From an uncultured Christensenella sp. (GTDB taxonomy: Bacteria; Bacillota; Clostridia; Christensenellales; UBA3700): a stretch of 64,000 nucleotides of DNA. The stretch lies in assembly GCA_910577845.1 (NCBI GenBank), contig CAJTNA010000005.1:11682-75681 (forward strand), in the 5' to 3' direction. This document shows positions 7,645 through 17,227 of this stretch, piece by piece; within the stretch, counting starts at the first letter, position 1; the number at the start of each line of letters is the position of its first letter. The notes beneath the pieces are model-generated. The model was not told the origin of the DNA. It worked only from the letters and a program-made list of their open reading frames with translations, and searched no databases. The position numbers and the translations under genes were made by a program.

Positions 7645-9126
7645 TCAGCCGAGAGGTTTCATCGTTGGAAACAACAACACATCTCTAATGCTAGCTTCGT
7701 CTGTAAATAGCATTACCAAGCGGTCAATACCAATACCTAATCCGCCAGTTGGTGGCATACCATATTCAAGTGCTGTTACAAAGTCCTCATCCATCATTTG
7801 AGCTTCATCATCGCCAGCCTCTCTTTCCTTAACTTGTGCCATAAATCTACCTTTTTGGTCAATTGGGTCATTCAATTCAGAGAAAGCATTGCCCATTTCT
7901 CTTGCAGTTATAAAAAACTCAAACCTTTCAGTAAGTCTTGGGTCTGATTTTTTACGTTTTGCAAGTGGTGACACCTCAACTGGATAATCTGTAACAAAAG
8001 TAGGTTGAATTAATTTTTCCTCAATCTTTTGGTCAAACACCTCATAAAGTGCTTTTCCCCAAGTTACATTGTCAGCAAATTCAACACCAATAGCTCTTGC
8101 TTTTGCAATACAGTCCTCTAATGACATTTTTTCAAAATCAATACCAGTTTCCTCTCGAACTAAGTCAAGCATTGATATTCTCTTCCACTTGTTGCCGATA
8201 TTAATTTCCACACCTTGATAAGTAATTGTTTTACTACCAATAACATTGTCTGCAATATAGTTAAATAAATCTTCCGTCAAGTCCATCATACCATTGTAAT
8301 CTGTATAAGCTTGATACAATTCTACAGTAGTAAATTCTGGATTATGTTTAGTATCCATACCCTCATTTCTAAACAATCTACCTATCTCGTAAACTCTTTC
8401 AAAACCACCAACAATTAATCTTTTCAAATAAAGTTCTGGTGCGATACGCATATACATATCTATATCCAAAGTGTTATGGTGAGTTACAAATGGTCTTGCA
8501 CTTGCACCACCAGGAATAGTATTCAAAATTGGTGTTTCAACCTCTAAAAAATTTCTGCTATCAAGAAAAGCTCTTATACTGCTGATAATTTTTGACCTAG
8601 TAATGAAAGTCTTTTTAACTTCTGGATTAGCAATTAAATCAACATATCTTTGACGATAACGCATATCTGTGTTAGTAAGTCCGTGATATTTTTCAGGCAA
8701 TGGCAAAAGTGATTTTGAAAGCAAACAAACACTATGTGAGTGAACACTTATCTCACCAGTTTTAGTAGTAAATACCAAACCAGTTACGCCAATAATGTCA
8801 CCTATATCATACTTTTTAAACTCTGCATAATCATCTTCACCAATGTCATTTTTACTAACATAAAGCTGAATACTACCAGTTCCGTCCAAAAGATTTGCAA
8901 AGCTAGCCTTGCCCATTATTCTACGACTAATCATACGACCAGCAAGAGTAACCACTTTGCCCTCGTACTTTTCGTAATTATTCTTTATATCTAATGCATT
9001 AGTGTCTTTATCGAACTTAACTATTTCGTAAGGATTTTTATCAATTTCCACAAGTCTAGCTAATTTTTCGTGCCTTGCCTTGATTATATCATTTAAATCC
9101 AATTCCACTTCACTTCTTACGTCCAT
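7645..9126 (-). CDS. lysS: lysyl-tRNA synthetase, class II
   Basis: This 493-residue enzyme charges tRNA-Lys with lysine using ATP. An N-terminal OB-fold anticodon-binding domain (about residues 55-160, with [18 protein letters not shown]) precedes the class II catalytic core: motif 2 around [18 protein letters not shown] and motif 3 [13 protein letters not shown] near the C terminus. GGAGAGAG precedes the ATG. The gene lies 19 bases downstream of greA on the same strand, an arrangement common in Firmicutes, so the two are probably one operon. Its stop is TGA. Confidence 0.97.
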   Translation of the reverse strand: MDVRSEVELDLNDIIKARHEKLARLVEIDKNPYEIVKFDKDTNALDIKNNYEKYEGKVVTLAGRMISRRIMGKASFANLLDGTGSIQLYVSKNDIGEDDYAEFKKYDIGDIIGVTGLVFTTKTGEISVHSHSVCLLSKSLLPLPEKYHGLTNTDMRYRQRYVDLIANPEVKKTFITRSKIISSIRAFLDSRNFLEVETPILNTIPGGASARPFVTHHNTLDIDMYMRIAPELYLKRLIVGGFERVYEIGRLFRNEGMDTKHNPEFTTVELYQAYTDYNGMMDLTEDLFNYIADNVIGSKTITYQGVEINIGNKWKRISMLDLVREETGIDFEKMSLEDCIAKARAIGVEFADNVTWGKALYEVFDQKIEEKLIQPTFVTDYPVEVSPLAKRKKSDPRLTERFEFFITAREMGNAFSELNDPIDQKGRFMAQVKEREAGDDEAQMMDEDFVTALEYGMPPTGGLGIGIDRLVMLFTDEASIRDVLLFPTMKPLG

Positions 9127-9145
9127 TTATCTCTCTCCAATAAAA

Positions 9146-9631
9146 TCAGTTAATTTTATCCTTGCTAATTGCAATAATAGTAACTTCAAAAGTTGCTTGA
9201 GGTGTAACAACACGTACAGTTTCACCTTTCTTTTTACCTAGCAAAGCCATTGCCATAGGTGAATTGTTACTAATACGATTAATATTTATATCTGCCTCTG
9301 TACTACCAACGATTTGGTAAACATCTTCCTCATTAAACTCTTTATCCAAAACTTTAACATATGAACCAATACTTACAATATCACTTGTTATTTTTGATTC
9401 ATCAATAATTTCATAGTTAGATAGTTTTGCTTCTAACTCTTTAATTCTTGCCTCTATCATTGCCTGCTCTTCTTTAGCAGCATCATACTCAGCATTTTCG
9501 CTAAGGTCACCATACTCTCTTGCAACCTTAATTTTTTCAGATGCTTCTCTTCTTTTTACGTCTACAAGTTCTCTGTATTCAGCATAGCAAGCATCGTATC
9601 CCTCTTTAGTAAAAATTGTTGTATTTTCCAT
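9146..9631 (-). CDS. greA: transcription elongation factor GreA
   Basis: GreA enters the RNA polymerase secondary channel and stimulates cleavage of backtracked RNA. The N-terminal coiled coil (about residues 8-75) contains REYGDLSENAEYDAAKEEQ, with the acidic tip residues in the DLSENAEYD motif, followed by the FKBP-like C-terminal domain with SPMAMALLGKKKGE. The ATG at 9631 is chosen because GGAGGAATT lies directly before it; an in-frame upstream start at 9649 would place that site inside the gene. The length is about 161 residues, normal. It is probably co-transcribed with lysS. Confidence 0.96.
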   Translation of the reverse strand: MENTTIFTKEGYDACYAEYRELVDVKRREASEKIKVAREYGDLSENAEYDAAKEEQAMIEARIKELEAKLSNYEIIDESKITSDIVSIGSYVKVLDKEFNEEDVYQIVGSTEADININRISNNSPMAMALLGKKKGETVRVVTPQATFEVTIIAISKDKIN

Positions 9632-9963
9632 AATTCCTCCAATAAACAAAAGCTATGTTGCAATATATGCAAGCAAAAAGCAAATTGTTATTAAACCACA
9701 AATTATTATTTTAAAAATATAATTATCAAACATAACACTTGTTTGATAACTCAAATTTCAGACAACAAAAATAGTGTCAAAAAAATAATTAATAATGTTC
9801 AAATCTTACAATTCAACATTATCAATTAGCATATTGCTAAAATCTATCAGCCACAAGTTGCCTCAAAATCAAGTGTAAATTTATGTAGCTTTTAGAAAAC
9901 ATATTTAATTTTAATGCTAATTTATAATTAGGACGGCGATAAACGCACGTCCTAACTCAAAAA
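9632..9963. other. gap with ferredoxin-side hairpin
   Basis: No gene is seen. An imperfect hairpin at about 9928-9955 (arms around AGGACG and CGTCCT) sits just past the ferredoxin stop on the minus strand and may be its terminator, though its T-tract is poor. The rest is AT-rich. Confidence 0.45.
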
Positions 9964-10134
9964 TCAGTCCTCAGAAATTGCACTTACTGGGCATTGGTCT
10001 GCACAAGCACCGCAAGAAATGCAAGTCTCAGCATCTATATTATATTGAGTATCACCCTCGCTGATTGCACTTACTGGACATTGGTCTGCACAAGCACCAC
10101 AAGAAATACATTCATCACTAATTACGTATGCCAT
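9964..10134 (-). CDS. 2[4Fe-4S] ferredoxin
   Basis: This 56-residue clostridial-type ferredoxin has two CxxCxxCxxxCP cluster motifs (CISCGACADQCPVSAIS in each half). It is a low-potential electron carrier for anaerobic metabolism. The two halves share an 18-residue stretch that is identical at protein level and nearly so in DNA, a striking internal repeat. AAAGGAG precedes the ATG, and a TAGACA-17-TATTAT promoter lies upstream. It ends in TGA. It is monocistronic. Confidence 0.95.
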   Translation of the reverse strand: MAYVISDECISCGACADQCPVSAISEGDTQYNIDAETCISCGACADQCPVSAISED

Positions 10135-10185
10135 AGTTTATCTCCTTTATGTATTGTTAATAAAGATTAACATTTTGTTTATATA

Positions 10186-10214
10186 ATAATATCACAAAAA
10201 AAACTTTTTGTCTA
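10186..10214 (-). promoter_or_regulatory. promoter of the ferredoxin gene
   Basis: On the minus strand TAGACA (10209-10214), a 17-base spacer and TATTAT (10186-10191), about 50 bases upstream of the start codon. Confidence 0.5.
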
Positions 10215-10332
10215 TACTTTATAGCAATTTTTTTTCAAAAAGTTGTTAGTTGCATTAATCCTCAAAACCCAATTTAAAAATGATTATTCTTTTTAATTCA
10301 TAAACCTATCAATTTCATAATTTTAAAAATGA

Positions 10333-11016
10333 TTAAAACACATACACGCAAGCACCAATAATGTGTAATATACTACCTGTCAAAACAAATATATGCCAAA
10401 TCATATGCATAAATTCCTTTTTTATAGCATAAAAAATCAAACCGAAAGTATAACACAAACCGCCAGCAAGTAACATAGCAAAACAGCCTATTCCACAAAT
10501 TGAAATTACATAATTAACAATAAATATTGCTGCCCATCCAGTTAATATATAAATAACCATTGTAACCGCTCTAAATTTTTTTACATTTATCCAGTTAAGA
10601 ATCATACTAAAAATACTTAATGCCCAAACACAGCTTATCATAATATAACCAATATTATTCCTAAGTCCAGAAATCATAAAAGCGGAACTACTGCCAGCAA
10701 TCAAAATATTTATGCTCAAATGGTCAAACTTTTGTCTGTAAACTCGTTTAGCCAAATTTTTCTCATTATGATAAATAGTACTCATTGTATAAAGAGCAAT
10801 CATTGAACCACCAAATACGATTGCGGAAATTATATCTATAAAATTGTTATTATCTTGTGCTGTTCTTATACACGCAAGCACAAACATAATAACAAACCCA
10901 ACACTGCCAATTATCATACCGATAAAATGTGTTATTACATTACCTTTTTCTTCTCGCTCTGTATATTTTGGCAAAATTTTTATTTTTTCTTGCAACTCTT
11001 GCTCACTATATGCCAA
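10333..11016 (-). CDS. hemolysin III / TrhA-type membrane protein
   Basis: A 227-residue protein of the HlyIII/PAQR-like family with about seven membrane segments. Diagnostic elements are the N-terminal EEKGNVITHFIG, the STIYHNE motif after the second segment, FDHLSINILIAGS and the C-terminal HMIWHIFVLTGSILH. The conserved His, Asp and Ser residues form the metal-site signature of the superfamily. Some members (TrhA) affect membrane energetics, but the role here is unknown. The frame begins with TTG at 11014-11016; no ATG lies near the conserved start, and AAGGA lies 13 bases upstream, so the start is less sure. Confidence 0.88.
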   Translation of the reverse strand: MAYSEQELQEKIKILPKYTEREEKGNVITHFIGMIIGSVGFVIMFVLACIRTAQDNNNFIDIISAIVFGGSMIALYTMSTIYHNEKNLAKRVYRQKFDHLSINILIAGSSSAFMISGLRNNIGYIMISCVWALSIFSMILNWINVKKFRAVTMVIYILTGWAAIFIVNYVISICGIGCFAMLLAGGLCYTFGLIFYAIKKEFMHMIWHIFVLTGSILHIIGACVYVF

Positions 11017-11040
11017 TTAAATTTACCATTCCTTTTTTAA

Positions 11041-11474
11041 TTTAACTAATTGTACCACATTTTTTCAAGTAAAGATAGTAAAAAACGAACAAAAAAATAA
11101 TTTTTTAAAATATTTTATACTTAAAACAACTTAACTACAACATTAATCAACAAAAAGCTACAAACACACTAGAATTTGTCACTCAAATTATGATTTTCCA
11201 TTTACTTAGTTAAGGTTTGGCATTAAAGCAGATATGGTGGAGTTGGTAAAGAGTATTATTTCAATTATTATGATAACAATAAAAACAAACTTTAAAAATA
11301 ATTGATAAATTTAACAATGCGTTTTATTTATACACTTTATTAAAAAATCCAACTTATTAGGTTTAAAGTATGTTTTATAAAGAAATATATATTTTAATTA
11401 TTAAATTTTATTTAAAATAAAACTATTAATTAAGTTTTACTTTGTAAATTAACATTAATTTATAAATTACTAAA
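11041..11474. other. gene-free AT-rich gap with a tRNA-Leu-like 5' fragment
   Basis: No coding frame. Bases 11228-11250 resemble the 5' acceptor strand and D-arm of a tRNA-Leu (GCAGATATGGTGG, then AGTTGGTAAA), but the rest of a tRNA is absent. The remainder is AT-rich with no features recognised. Confidence 0.45.
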
Positions 11475-13010
11475 TCAAATATTATTATGTACAACTTTCA
11501 ATGCTATTTTTATTCCATCTACAGCACTGGAAGTTATTCCACCAGCATAGCCAGCACCCTCACCACAAGGATACAACCCAATTATGTTAGACATTCCCCT
11601 CTCGTCTCTCTCAATACGGACTGGTGAAGATGACCTACTTTCCACTCCAATCAAAATGCCATTTTTATCAAAGCCTTGTATTTTCTTTCCAAAGCTAACA
11701 AGTCCCTCACACATTCCGTTTACAATTTTTTTATCAAAAATCTGCCGAAAATCGCTACTAACCAAGCCCCTAGCATATGTACTTTTAAAATTTTCCACAC
11801 ACAAACTTTTTCTGCCAGCAATAAAATCAGCAACTTTTATAGCTGGTGCGGAATAATTGCCACCTACCTCAAAAGCACTTTTTTCCAATCTTTCTTGATA
11901 CTCTATCCCCGCAAAAATACCTTCACCAAAATCTTTAGGTTCAATACCTACAAGTACAGCAGAGTTCGCAAACCCACTATCACGTCTAAACTCACTCATA
12001 CCATTTGTAACAACTGTGTTTTGCTCACTCATAGACGGCATAACATACCCACCAGGGCACATACAAAATGTAAAGCAACCACTTCCATCCGCCAATCTGT
12101 GCGAAAGCTTATAGTCAGCTGGTGGCAAACCTTTAGTATTACCATATTGTGCATTATCTATCAATTGTTGAGTGTGTTCCACCCTTGCACCAACTGCAAA
12201 TGGCTTAGCACTCATATTTACCCCTTGAGAATGTAATTTGCGTATAGTATCCCTAGCTGAATGACCACAAGCAAGTATAACATTGTCGCTTTCATACACC
12301 ACACCACAAGCTTTTACACCACAAACCTTGCCGTTCTTAATTACCAACTCTTCAGCCTTAGTTTTAAACTTATACTCACCACCCAAACTTTCTATCATTT
12401 GACGGATATTTTTTACAACATCTTTCAGCACATCTGTACCAATATGTGGCTTTGCAAGATACAAGATTTCCTTACTTGCTCCGTGCTTAACAAACTCATT
12501 TAGCATAACAGAGATATACTCGCTGGAAATACCAGTATTTAGCTTTCCGTCTGAAAATGTTCCAGCACCGCCCTCACCAAACTGGATATTTGTATCACAG
12601 TCCAAATTACCACCTAAATTAAAATTAGTAACGATTTTTGAGCGATTTTCTACTCTATCGCCCCCTTCAAGTATCAAAGGATTTAACCCAAAATGAGCAA
12701 GCACAAGTCCTGCAAACATACCAGCAGGACCACTACCAATAATAATAGGTCTTTTATCAAGTTTGACATTGCAATCAACAAGTTGCTTAACACTAACTTT
12801 CGGCTGAATATATGCTGTCATATTGCTGTTATACTTTCCGTCAACAATAACGCTAGCAATATAATGAATATCATTTTTTCGTCTACAATCAAGTGAAAGT
12901 TTATCCAACTTAACAAACTTATATCCGCCAAACTTTTTATTTATACAATTGATAATCGTTTGTTCGTCATAGCCGATAGGCAATCTTAAATTACTTAACT
13001 TTTGTAACAT
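11475..13010 (-). CDS. FAD-dependent dehydrogenase, COG2509-like
   Basis: A 511-residue flavoprotein. An N-terminal region of about 85 residues precedes the Rossmann FAD-binding motif PIIIGSGPAGMFAGLVLAH. Further blocks are GEGGAGTFSDGKLNTG and VILACGHSARDT, with a C-terminal FAD contact (GLYPCGEGAGYAGGITSSA). This set marks the uncharacterised family COG2509, common in Firmicutes; the substrate is unknown. It starts one base after the stop of the HI0933-like flavoprotein gene, so the two are co-transcribed and translationally coupled, which suggests a shared pathway. Confidence 0.85.
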   Translation of the reverse strand: MLQKLSNLRLPIGYDEQTIINCINKKFGGYKFVKLDKLSLDCRRKNDIHYIASVIVDGKYNSNMTAYIQPKVSVKQLVDCNVKLDKRPIIIGSGPAGMFAGLVLAHFGLNPLILEGGDRVENRSKIVTNFNLGGNLDCDTNIQFGEGGAGTFSDGKLNTGISSEYISVMLNEFVKHGASKEILYLAKPHIGTDVLKDVVKNIRQMIESLGGEYKFKTKAEELVIKNGKVCGVKACGVVYESDNVILACGHSARDTIRKLHSQGVNMSAKPFAVGARVEHTQQLIDNAQYGNTKGLPPADYKLSHRLADGSGCFTFCMCPGGYVMPSMSEQNTVVTNGMSEFRRDSGFANSAVLVGIEPKDFGEGIFAGIEYQERLEKSAFEVGGNYSAPAIKVADFIAGRKSLCVENFKSTYARGLVSSDFRQIFDKKIVNGMCEGLVSFGKKIQGFDKNGILIGVESRSSSPVRIERDERGMSNIIGLYPCGEGAGYAGGITSSAVDGIKIALKVVHNNI

Positions 13011-13011
13011 T

Positions 13012-14103
13012 TCAAAACTCCTTTACCAAATTGTAAGCGGAGGCAAATGCCCAATGCAAGTTATATCCGCCACATAAGCCGTCCACATTAACCGCTTCGC
13101 CAATTGCAAAAATCTTATCATTACCCTTGTACTGCATTGAGTTAAGATTAATTAGTTTTAAATCAATTCCACCACTTATAACTTGGGCTTGCTTTATATC
13201 CTCGCATCTTGATAAGTCTATGCGGTATTTTTTTATACCTTTTATGCCAAACTTTATAGCATTTTGCATTAAATACTTATTTAATAATCCATACTCTGCT
13301 GTTACATTGTTTTCCAAAAACTCTGCGACTTGATTTTCGCTATACTCTGGCATAAAATCAAAATAGCACACACCATTATCCATACCGTTCCAACACATTC
13401 TTGCACACATATTCATCATAACAATGCCAGAAACTCCGTCTTTTTTAAATTGCACCTCGCCAAATTCTTGAGCAATGCACTCACCATTCTTATACAAACT
13501 GACATTTGCCTCTTGTCTTACCCCAGCAAGACCTTTTATTTGTTCTGTTTTTTTTGCAATGAGTGGTGCAAGTGATGGCTTGCTTTTAACACTTTCACCA
13601 AACACTTTTTCAATCAAGCTATGGTTATCCACCCCAAAAGTTGCGTTGCTACCAGTTGCAAAAACAACTTTTTTACAAACAACAACCTCCTTACTACAAA
13701 CGACATTAATAAAATCTTTTACTACTATATCTTGTACTTTATACCCAGTGTAAACCTTTACCTCATACCTTGACATATTTCTTAATAGTACATTTAAAAC
13801 ATTGTTTGCTTGCTCGCTTAATGGATAAATTCTACCTGACTTAACTTTAGTTACCAATCCAAGTTTTAACATCTCTTTTTGCAAGTCAAAAGACTTAACT
13901 ATATCTTTTATCACTGGTGTATTATAGTAATTTTCGTTAATATCTATATTACTTAGGTTGCATTTTCCGTTACCAGTTGCCAAAATTTTTTTACCTACTC
14001 TGTCATTAGCTTCAAATATAGCTACAGAATATCCCTTTTGTGCAAGCAAAATACTAGCATAAATTCCACTAGCACCACCACCTATGATACCAAAATCAAA
14101 CAT
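13012..14103 (-). CDS. HI0933/BaiN-family flavoprotein
   Basis: A 363-residue FAD protein with the dinucleotide motif FGIIGGGASGIYASILLA at the N terminus and GKKILATGNGKCNLSN, diagnostic of the HI0933/YhiN/BaiN family (COG2081). The C-terminal block GLCGGYNLHWAFASAYN also matches. Some members are NAD(P)H-dependent reductases acting on steroid double bonds (BaiN); for most the substrate is unknown. It is slightly shorter than the usual 390-420 residues but no domain is obviously missing. It is the first gene of a two-gene flavoprotein operon. Confidence 0.87.
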   Translation of the reverse strand: MFDFGIIGGGASGIYASILLAQKGYSVAIFEANDRVGKKILATGNGKCNLSNIDINENYYNTPVIKDIVKSFDLQKEMLKLGLVTKVKSGRIYPLSEQANNVLNVLLRNMSRYEVKVYTGYKVQDIVVKDFINVVCSKEVVVCKKVVFATGSNATFGVDNHSLIEKVFGESVKSKPSLAPLIAKKTEQIKGLAGVRQEANVSLYKNGECIAQEFGEVQFKKDGVSGIVMMNMCARMCWNGMDNGVCYFDFMPEYSENQVAEFLENNVTAEYGLLNKYLMQNAIKFGIKGIKKYRIDLSRCEDIKQAQVISGGIDLKLINLNSMQYKGNDKIFAIGEAVNVDGLCGGYNLHWAFASAYNLVKEF

Positions 14104-14420
14104 ATCCCCTCCGCATTACTGCAATTTACAATAATTATTTTGAACAAAACCAACAATTATTAACTAATTATAACACAAAATTGATTGTAAAACTATAAAA
14201 TTATAAAAAAAATATAAAAATATAATAAATTTATTATGCTTTTTTAATAAAATGGTGTATACTATTGACGGAAAAGAATTTTAATTAATTCGCTATAAAA
14301 AATTATTTGCAAAAACAAGTTTAGCTTAATTACATTAATGCACAATTTGCAAGAAAAAGTTTCAACACAAACAAAACTTATTTACAAATATTTTTTTAGA
14401 GTGACATAAGGAACTAGACT
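14104..14420. other. intergenic region between divergent flavoprotein operon and typA
   Basis: An AT-rich divergent promoter region. On the plus strand a TATACT at about 14260 and a TTGACG at about 14269 are possible promoter elements, but no pair has good spacing. No gene is seen. Confidence 0.4.
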
Positions 14421-16262
14421 ATGCAAAGAAAAGATTTAAGAAACATAGCTATAATCGCACACGTTGACCACGGCAAAACTACTTTAGTAGATGCAATGTT
14501 AAAACAATGTGGTGCTTTTAGAGAAAATCAAGTTGTTGACGAACGAGTAATGGACAACAATGATATTGAAAAAGAGCGTGGAATAACCATACTTGCAAAA
14601 AACACTTCTGTAAGATATAAAGATGCTAAAATCAACATAATTGACACACCTGGTCACGCTGACTTTGGTGGTGAGGTTGAACGTGTATTGAAAATGATAG
14701 ACGGCGTTGTTTTATTGGTTGACGCCTATGAGGGTACAATGCCACAAACAAGGTTTGTACTATCAAAAGCTTTGGAAATGAATTTGAAAGTTATAATATG
14801 CGTTAACAAAATTGACAAACCCGATGCAAGGCTTGGTGAAGTTGAGGATGAAGTACTTGACTTATTGCTTGACTTAGGTGCTGGTGATGAGGCATTAGAC
14901 TTCCCTATCGTTTATTGCTCTGGTAGAAGCGGTACTGCTACCCTTGACCCAAGCGTACCAGGCATAGACTTAGTGCCATTGTTTGACACTATTATGGACT
15001 TTATCCCTTGCCCAGAGGGTGACGAGAACGCACCTTTGCAATTACTAATTTCCTCTATTGACTACAACGACTATGTTGGTAGGATAGGTATAGGCAGAAT
15101 AACAAGAGGTACTTGCAATGTAAATGCCAATGTTGCCATTTGTGATAATAACCCTAACTTTATAAAATATAATTCCAAAATAAGCAATCTTTATGAGATT
15201 GAAAACTTAAACAGAGTTTCCACAACAACTGCAACTATTGGTGATATTGTTTGCGTTTCTGGTATTGAAGGAATTAACATTGGTAACACCATTTGTGATA
15301 TAAACACTCCCGAACCATTGCCATTTGTTAATGTATCTGAACCAACTTTGGAAATGGAATTTTTAGTAAATAATAGTCCATTTGCGGGCAAAGAGGGTAA
15401 ATTTGTTACATCAAGGAACTTGCGTGATAGACTTTATAAGGAATTATTGCGTGATGTGTCATTGAGAGTACGTGACGGCGAAACAAAAGATAGCTTTATG
15501 GTTGCTGGCAGAGGTGAAATTCACCTTTCCATACTTATAGAAAATATGAGACGTGAAGGTTATGAATTTATGGTTGGCACGCCTAAGGTTATGAATAAGA
15601 TAATTGACGGCAAAAAATATGAGCCGATTGAAAAAGTTATTATAGATGTACCAAATGATTATGTTGGTAATGTTATGGAAAAACTTGGTAATAGACGTGC
15701 TGAACTAATCAATATGACTCCCGTTTCATCTAGAATTAGGCTTGAATTTGCAATACCTACCCGTGGGCTTATTGGCTACCGCAGTGACTTTTTAACTGAT
15801 ACTAAGGGTGAGGGAATTATAAACACATTGTTTGCTGGTTTTGAACCTTACAAAGGTGATATCCCAAGGCGTAGCAATGGTTCATTAATATCTTTTGAAA
15901 CTGGTAAAGCTACTGGATATGGTTTAAATGCAGCACAAGAAAGGGGAACATTGTTCCTAAACCCAGGCGACCCAGTTTATAGCGGAATGGTTATAGGCTA
16001 CTCACCTAAAGCTGAAGATTTGGTTGTTAATATTTGTAAGGAAAAACACCTTACCAATACCCGTGCATCTGGTAGTGATGATGCATTAAAATTACAAAGA
16101 CCAAGGATATTCTCTCTTGAGGAAGCAATTGAATTTATTGAAAACAACGAACTTTTAGAGATTACTCCACAATCTATTAGAATACGCAAAAAAATACTAG
16201 ACCATAAAGAAAGAATGCGTGATGATTTAAAGACTGGTGTTATCAAAGCAAGAGAAAAATAA
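14421..16262 (+). CDS. typA: translational GTPase TypA/BipA
   Basis: This 613-residue ribosome-associated GTPase has G1 AHVDHGKTT, a G2-region RGITI, G3 DTPGHADFGGEVE and G4 NKID, followed by EF-G-like domains II, III and V and the TypA-specific C-terminal domain (ATGYGLNAAQERGTLF, then RASGSDDALKLQ). The family assists ribosome assembly and translation under stress and cold. A full-length standard protein. It is monocistronic, with a terminator about 110 bases downstream shared with the convergent toxin gene. Confidence 0.97.
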   Translation: MQRKDLRNIAIIAHVDHGKTTLVDAMLKQCGAFRENQVVDERVMDNNDIEKERGITILAKNTSVRYKDAKINIIDTPGHADFGGEVERVLKMIDGVVLLVDAYEGTMPQTRFVLSKALEMNLKVIICVNKIDKPDARLGEVEDEVLDLLLDLGAGDEALDFPIVYCSGRSGTATLDPSVPGIDLVPLFDTIMDFIPCPEGDENAPLQLLISSIDYNDYVGRIGIGRITRGTCNVNANVAICDNNPNFIKYNSKISNLYEIENLNRVSTTTATIGDIVCVSGIEGINIGNTICDINTPEPLPFVNVSEPTLEMEFLVNNSPFAGKEGKFVTSRNLRDRLYKELLRDVSLRVRDGETKDSFMVAGRGEIHLSILIENMRREGYEFMVGTPKVMNKIIDGKKYEPIEKVIIDVPNDYVGNVMEKLGNRRAELINMTPVSSRIRLEFAIPTRGLIGYRSDFLTDTKGEGIINTLFAGFEPYKGDIPRRSNGSLISFETGKATGYGLNAAQERGTLFLNPGDPVYSGMVIGYSPKAEDLVVNICKEKHLTNTRASGSDDALKLQRPRIFSLEEAIEFIENNELLEITPQSIRIRKKILDHKERMRDDLKTGVIKAREK

Positions 16263-16370
16263 TAAAAAATATAATTTTAAGTTATTTATACTTTAATAAT
16301 TTTTAATTATAAAAAACTATTATGCGGTAAAATCTTTGCACTTAACAAATTGCAAACTTAATAGCAAATA

Positions 16371-16400
16371 AAAATCGGCTTTCGCCGATTTTTTATTTTT
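16371..16400. terminator. bidirectional terminator between typA and the PIN toxin
   Basis: The stem AAAATCGGC/GCCGATTTT with loop TTTC is followed by a T-rich tract on the plus strand. Confidence 0.8.
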
Positions 16401-16817
16401 TCATTTATTTTCAATTTTTAATAATAATTCCGTTGGCGTAATTGCCTTAATTTTGCTAGAATTAAAATCTTTAATATTTCTTGTTACAATGTAATCTGCC
16501 TTTATGCGACTAGCTTGGTAACTTTGTATAGCATCCTCATAATCTGCAAATCCTAATTTGCTAGCTTGTTTTAAATCTTCTTTATTTAACTCTATTATTT
16601 CAAATATAATATTAAGTTTTTCTATTATATCAGTAATTGTATCTTTATCTAGTTCTTTTCTTAAAATATAAACTATATTTGGAATTGACATTGCTGATAT
16701 ATATCCACATATTTCTTTTGTTTCACTATAGTCAAAGATTCTTTTTGAATCTTTTACAAAATTCGCACGATTTGCAAGCACATCAATAATAATGTTAGTA
16801 TCAATAAGCACTTTCAT
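16401..16817 (-). CDS. PIN-domain ribonuclease toxin
   Basis: A 138-residue PIN domain protein beginning MKVLIDTNIIIDVLANR, with acidic metal-binding residues in LIDTN, then GFADYEDAIQSYQA and a late VTRNIKDF. It is the likely toxin of a type II toxin-antitoxin pair, cleaving RNA when freed. The ATG at 16817 with AAAGGA upstream is preferred over an in-frame start at 16835. It overlaps the antitoxin gene by 17 bases. VapC-like in fold but paired with a Phd-type antitoxin. The RNA target is unknown. Confidence 0.85.
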   Translation of the reverse strand: MKVLIDTNIIIDVLANRANFVKDSKRIFDYSETKEICGYISAMSIPNIVYILRKELDKDTITDIIEKLNIIFEIIELNKEDLKQASKLGFADYEDAIQSYQASRIKADYIVTRNIKDFNSSKIKAITPTELLLKIENK

Positions 16818-17034
16818 ATTTTGACATCCTTTCATTTTTTATTTCCTTATCGTCATAATCATTTTGTAAAACTCCTACAAGTGAATCGGATAAAAATGAA
16901 ACGCTTCTTTCATTAGAGATTAAACGTGCTACTGGCTTTCCATTACGTGTTATTACTATATCATTACCATTTTGTACAAATTCCAAAAACTTGCCAAAAT
17001 TGTTTTGTAATTCAGTTGAGTTTACTATAGTCAT
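16801..17034 (-). CDS. Phd/YefM-family antitoxin
   Basis: A 77-residue protein. Its N-terminal half (VNSTELQNNFGKFLEFVQNG, then DIVITRNGKPVARLI) is the Phd/YefM DNA-binding fold, and the charged C-terminal half would wrap the toxin. AAGGAGG precedes the ATG. It is the first gene of the pair, as is usual for antitoxins that repress their own operon. Its promoter is near-perfect, and TAGCTA-type repeats in the spacer and upstream are possible operators. Confidence 0.88.
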   Translation of the reverse strand: MTIVNSTELQNNFGKFLEFVQNGNDIVITRNGKPVARLISNERSVSFLSDSLVGVLQNDYDDKEIKNERMSKYESAY

Positions 17035-17060
17035 AATCGCACCTCCTTATATCTAATTAT

Positions 17061-17089
17061 ATTATATGCTATTTTAGCTATTTTGTCAA
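17061..17089 (-). promoter_or_regulatory. consensus promoter and candidate operator of the toxin-antitoxin pair
   Basis: On the minus strand TTGACA (17084-17089), exactly 17 bases, TATAAT (17061-17066). The spacer contains AATAGC twice and a TAGCTA palindrome. TTAGCTAA recurs at about 17136-17143. Such repeats fit binding of the Phd-like antitoxin (inference). Confidence 0.75.
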
Positions 17090-17183
17090 TACATTTTAAA
17101 TATTTTATCTAAAATTATTATGTTCAATTTAGCTAATATTAACCTAACCAAAATTTTACAGCCAATTTGATTTGCTTTAAATC

Positions 17184-17220
17184 ATATAAAAATAAGCCAA
17201 ACAATAGTTTGGCTTTTATT
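17184..17220 (-). terminator. terminator of the SRP RNA gene
   Basis: The stem AAGCCAAAC/GTTTGGCTT with a 4-base loop is followed on the minus strand by TATTTTTAT. The same hairpin and flanks recur at 17648-17680. Confidence 0.8.
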
Positions 17221-17227
17221 ATCAAAA

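Noticed and set aside
11228..11300. Functional tRNA-Leu gene
   Set aside because: Only the first 23 bases fit; no anticodon arm, T-arm or 3' acceptor strand could be found.
11676..12236. 186-codon plus-strand open frame opposite the flavoprotein
   Set aside because: The minus-strand flavoprotein has clear FAD motifs here; the other frame has no recognisable features.
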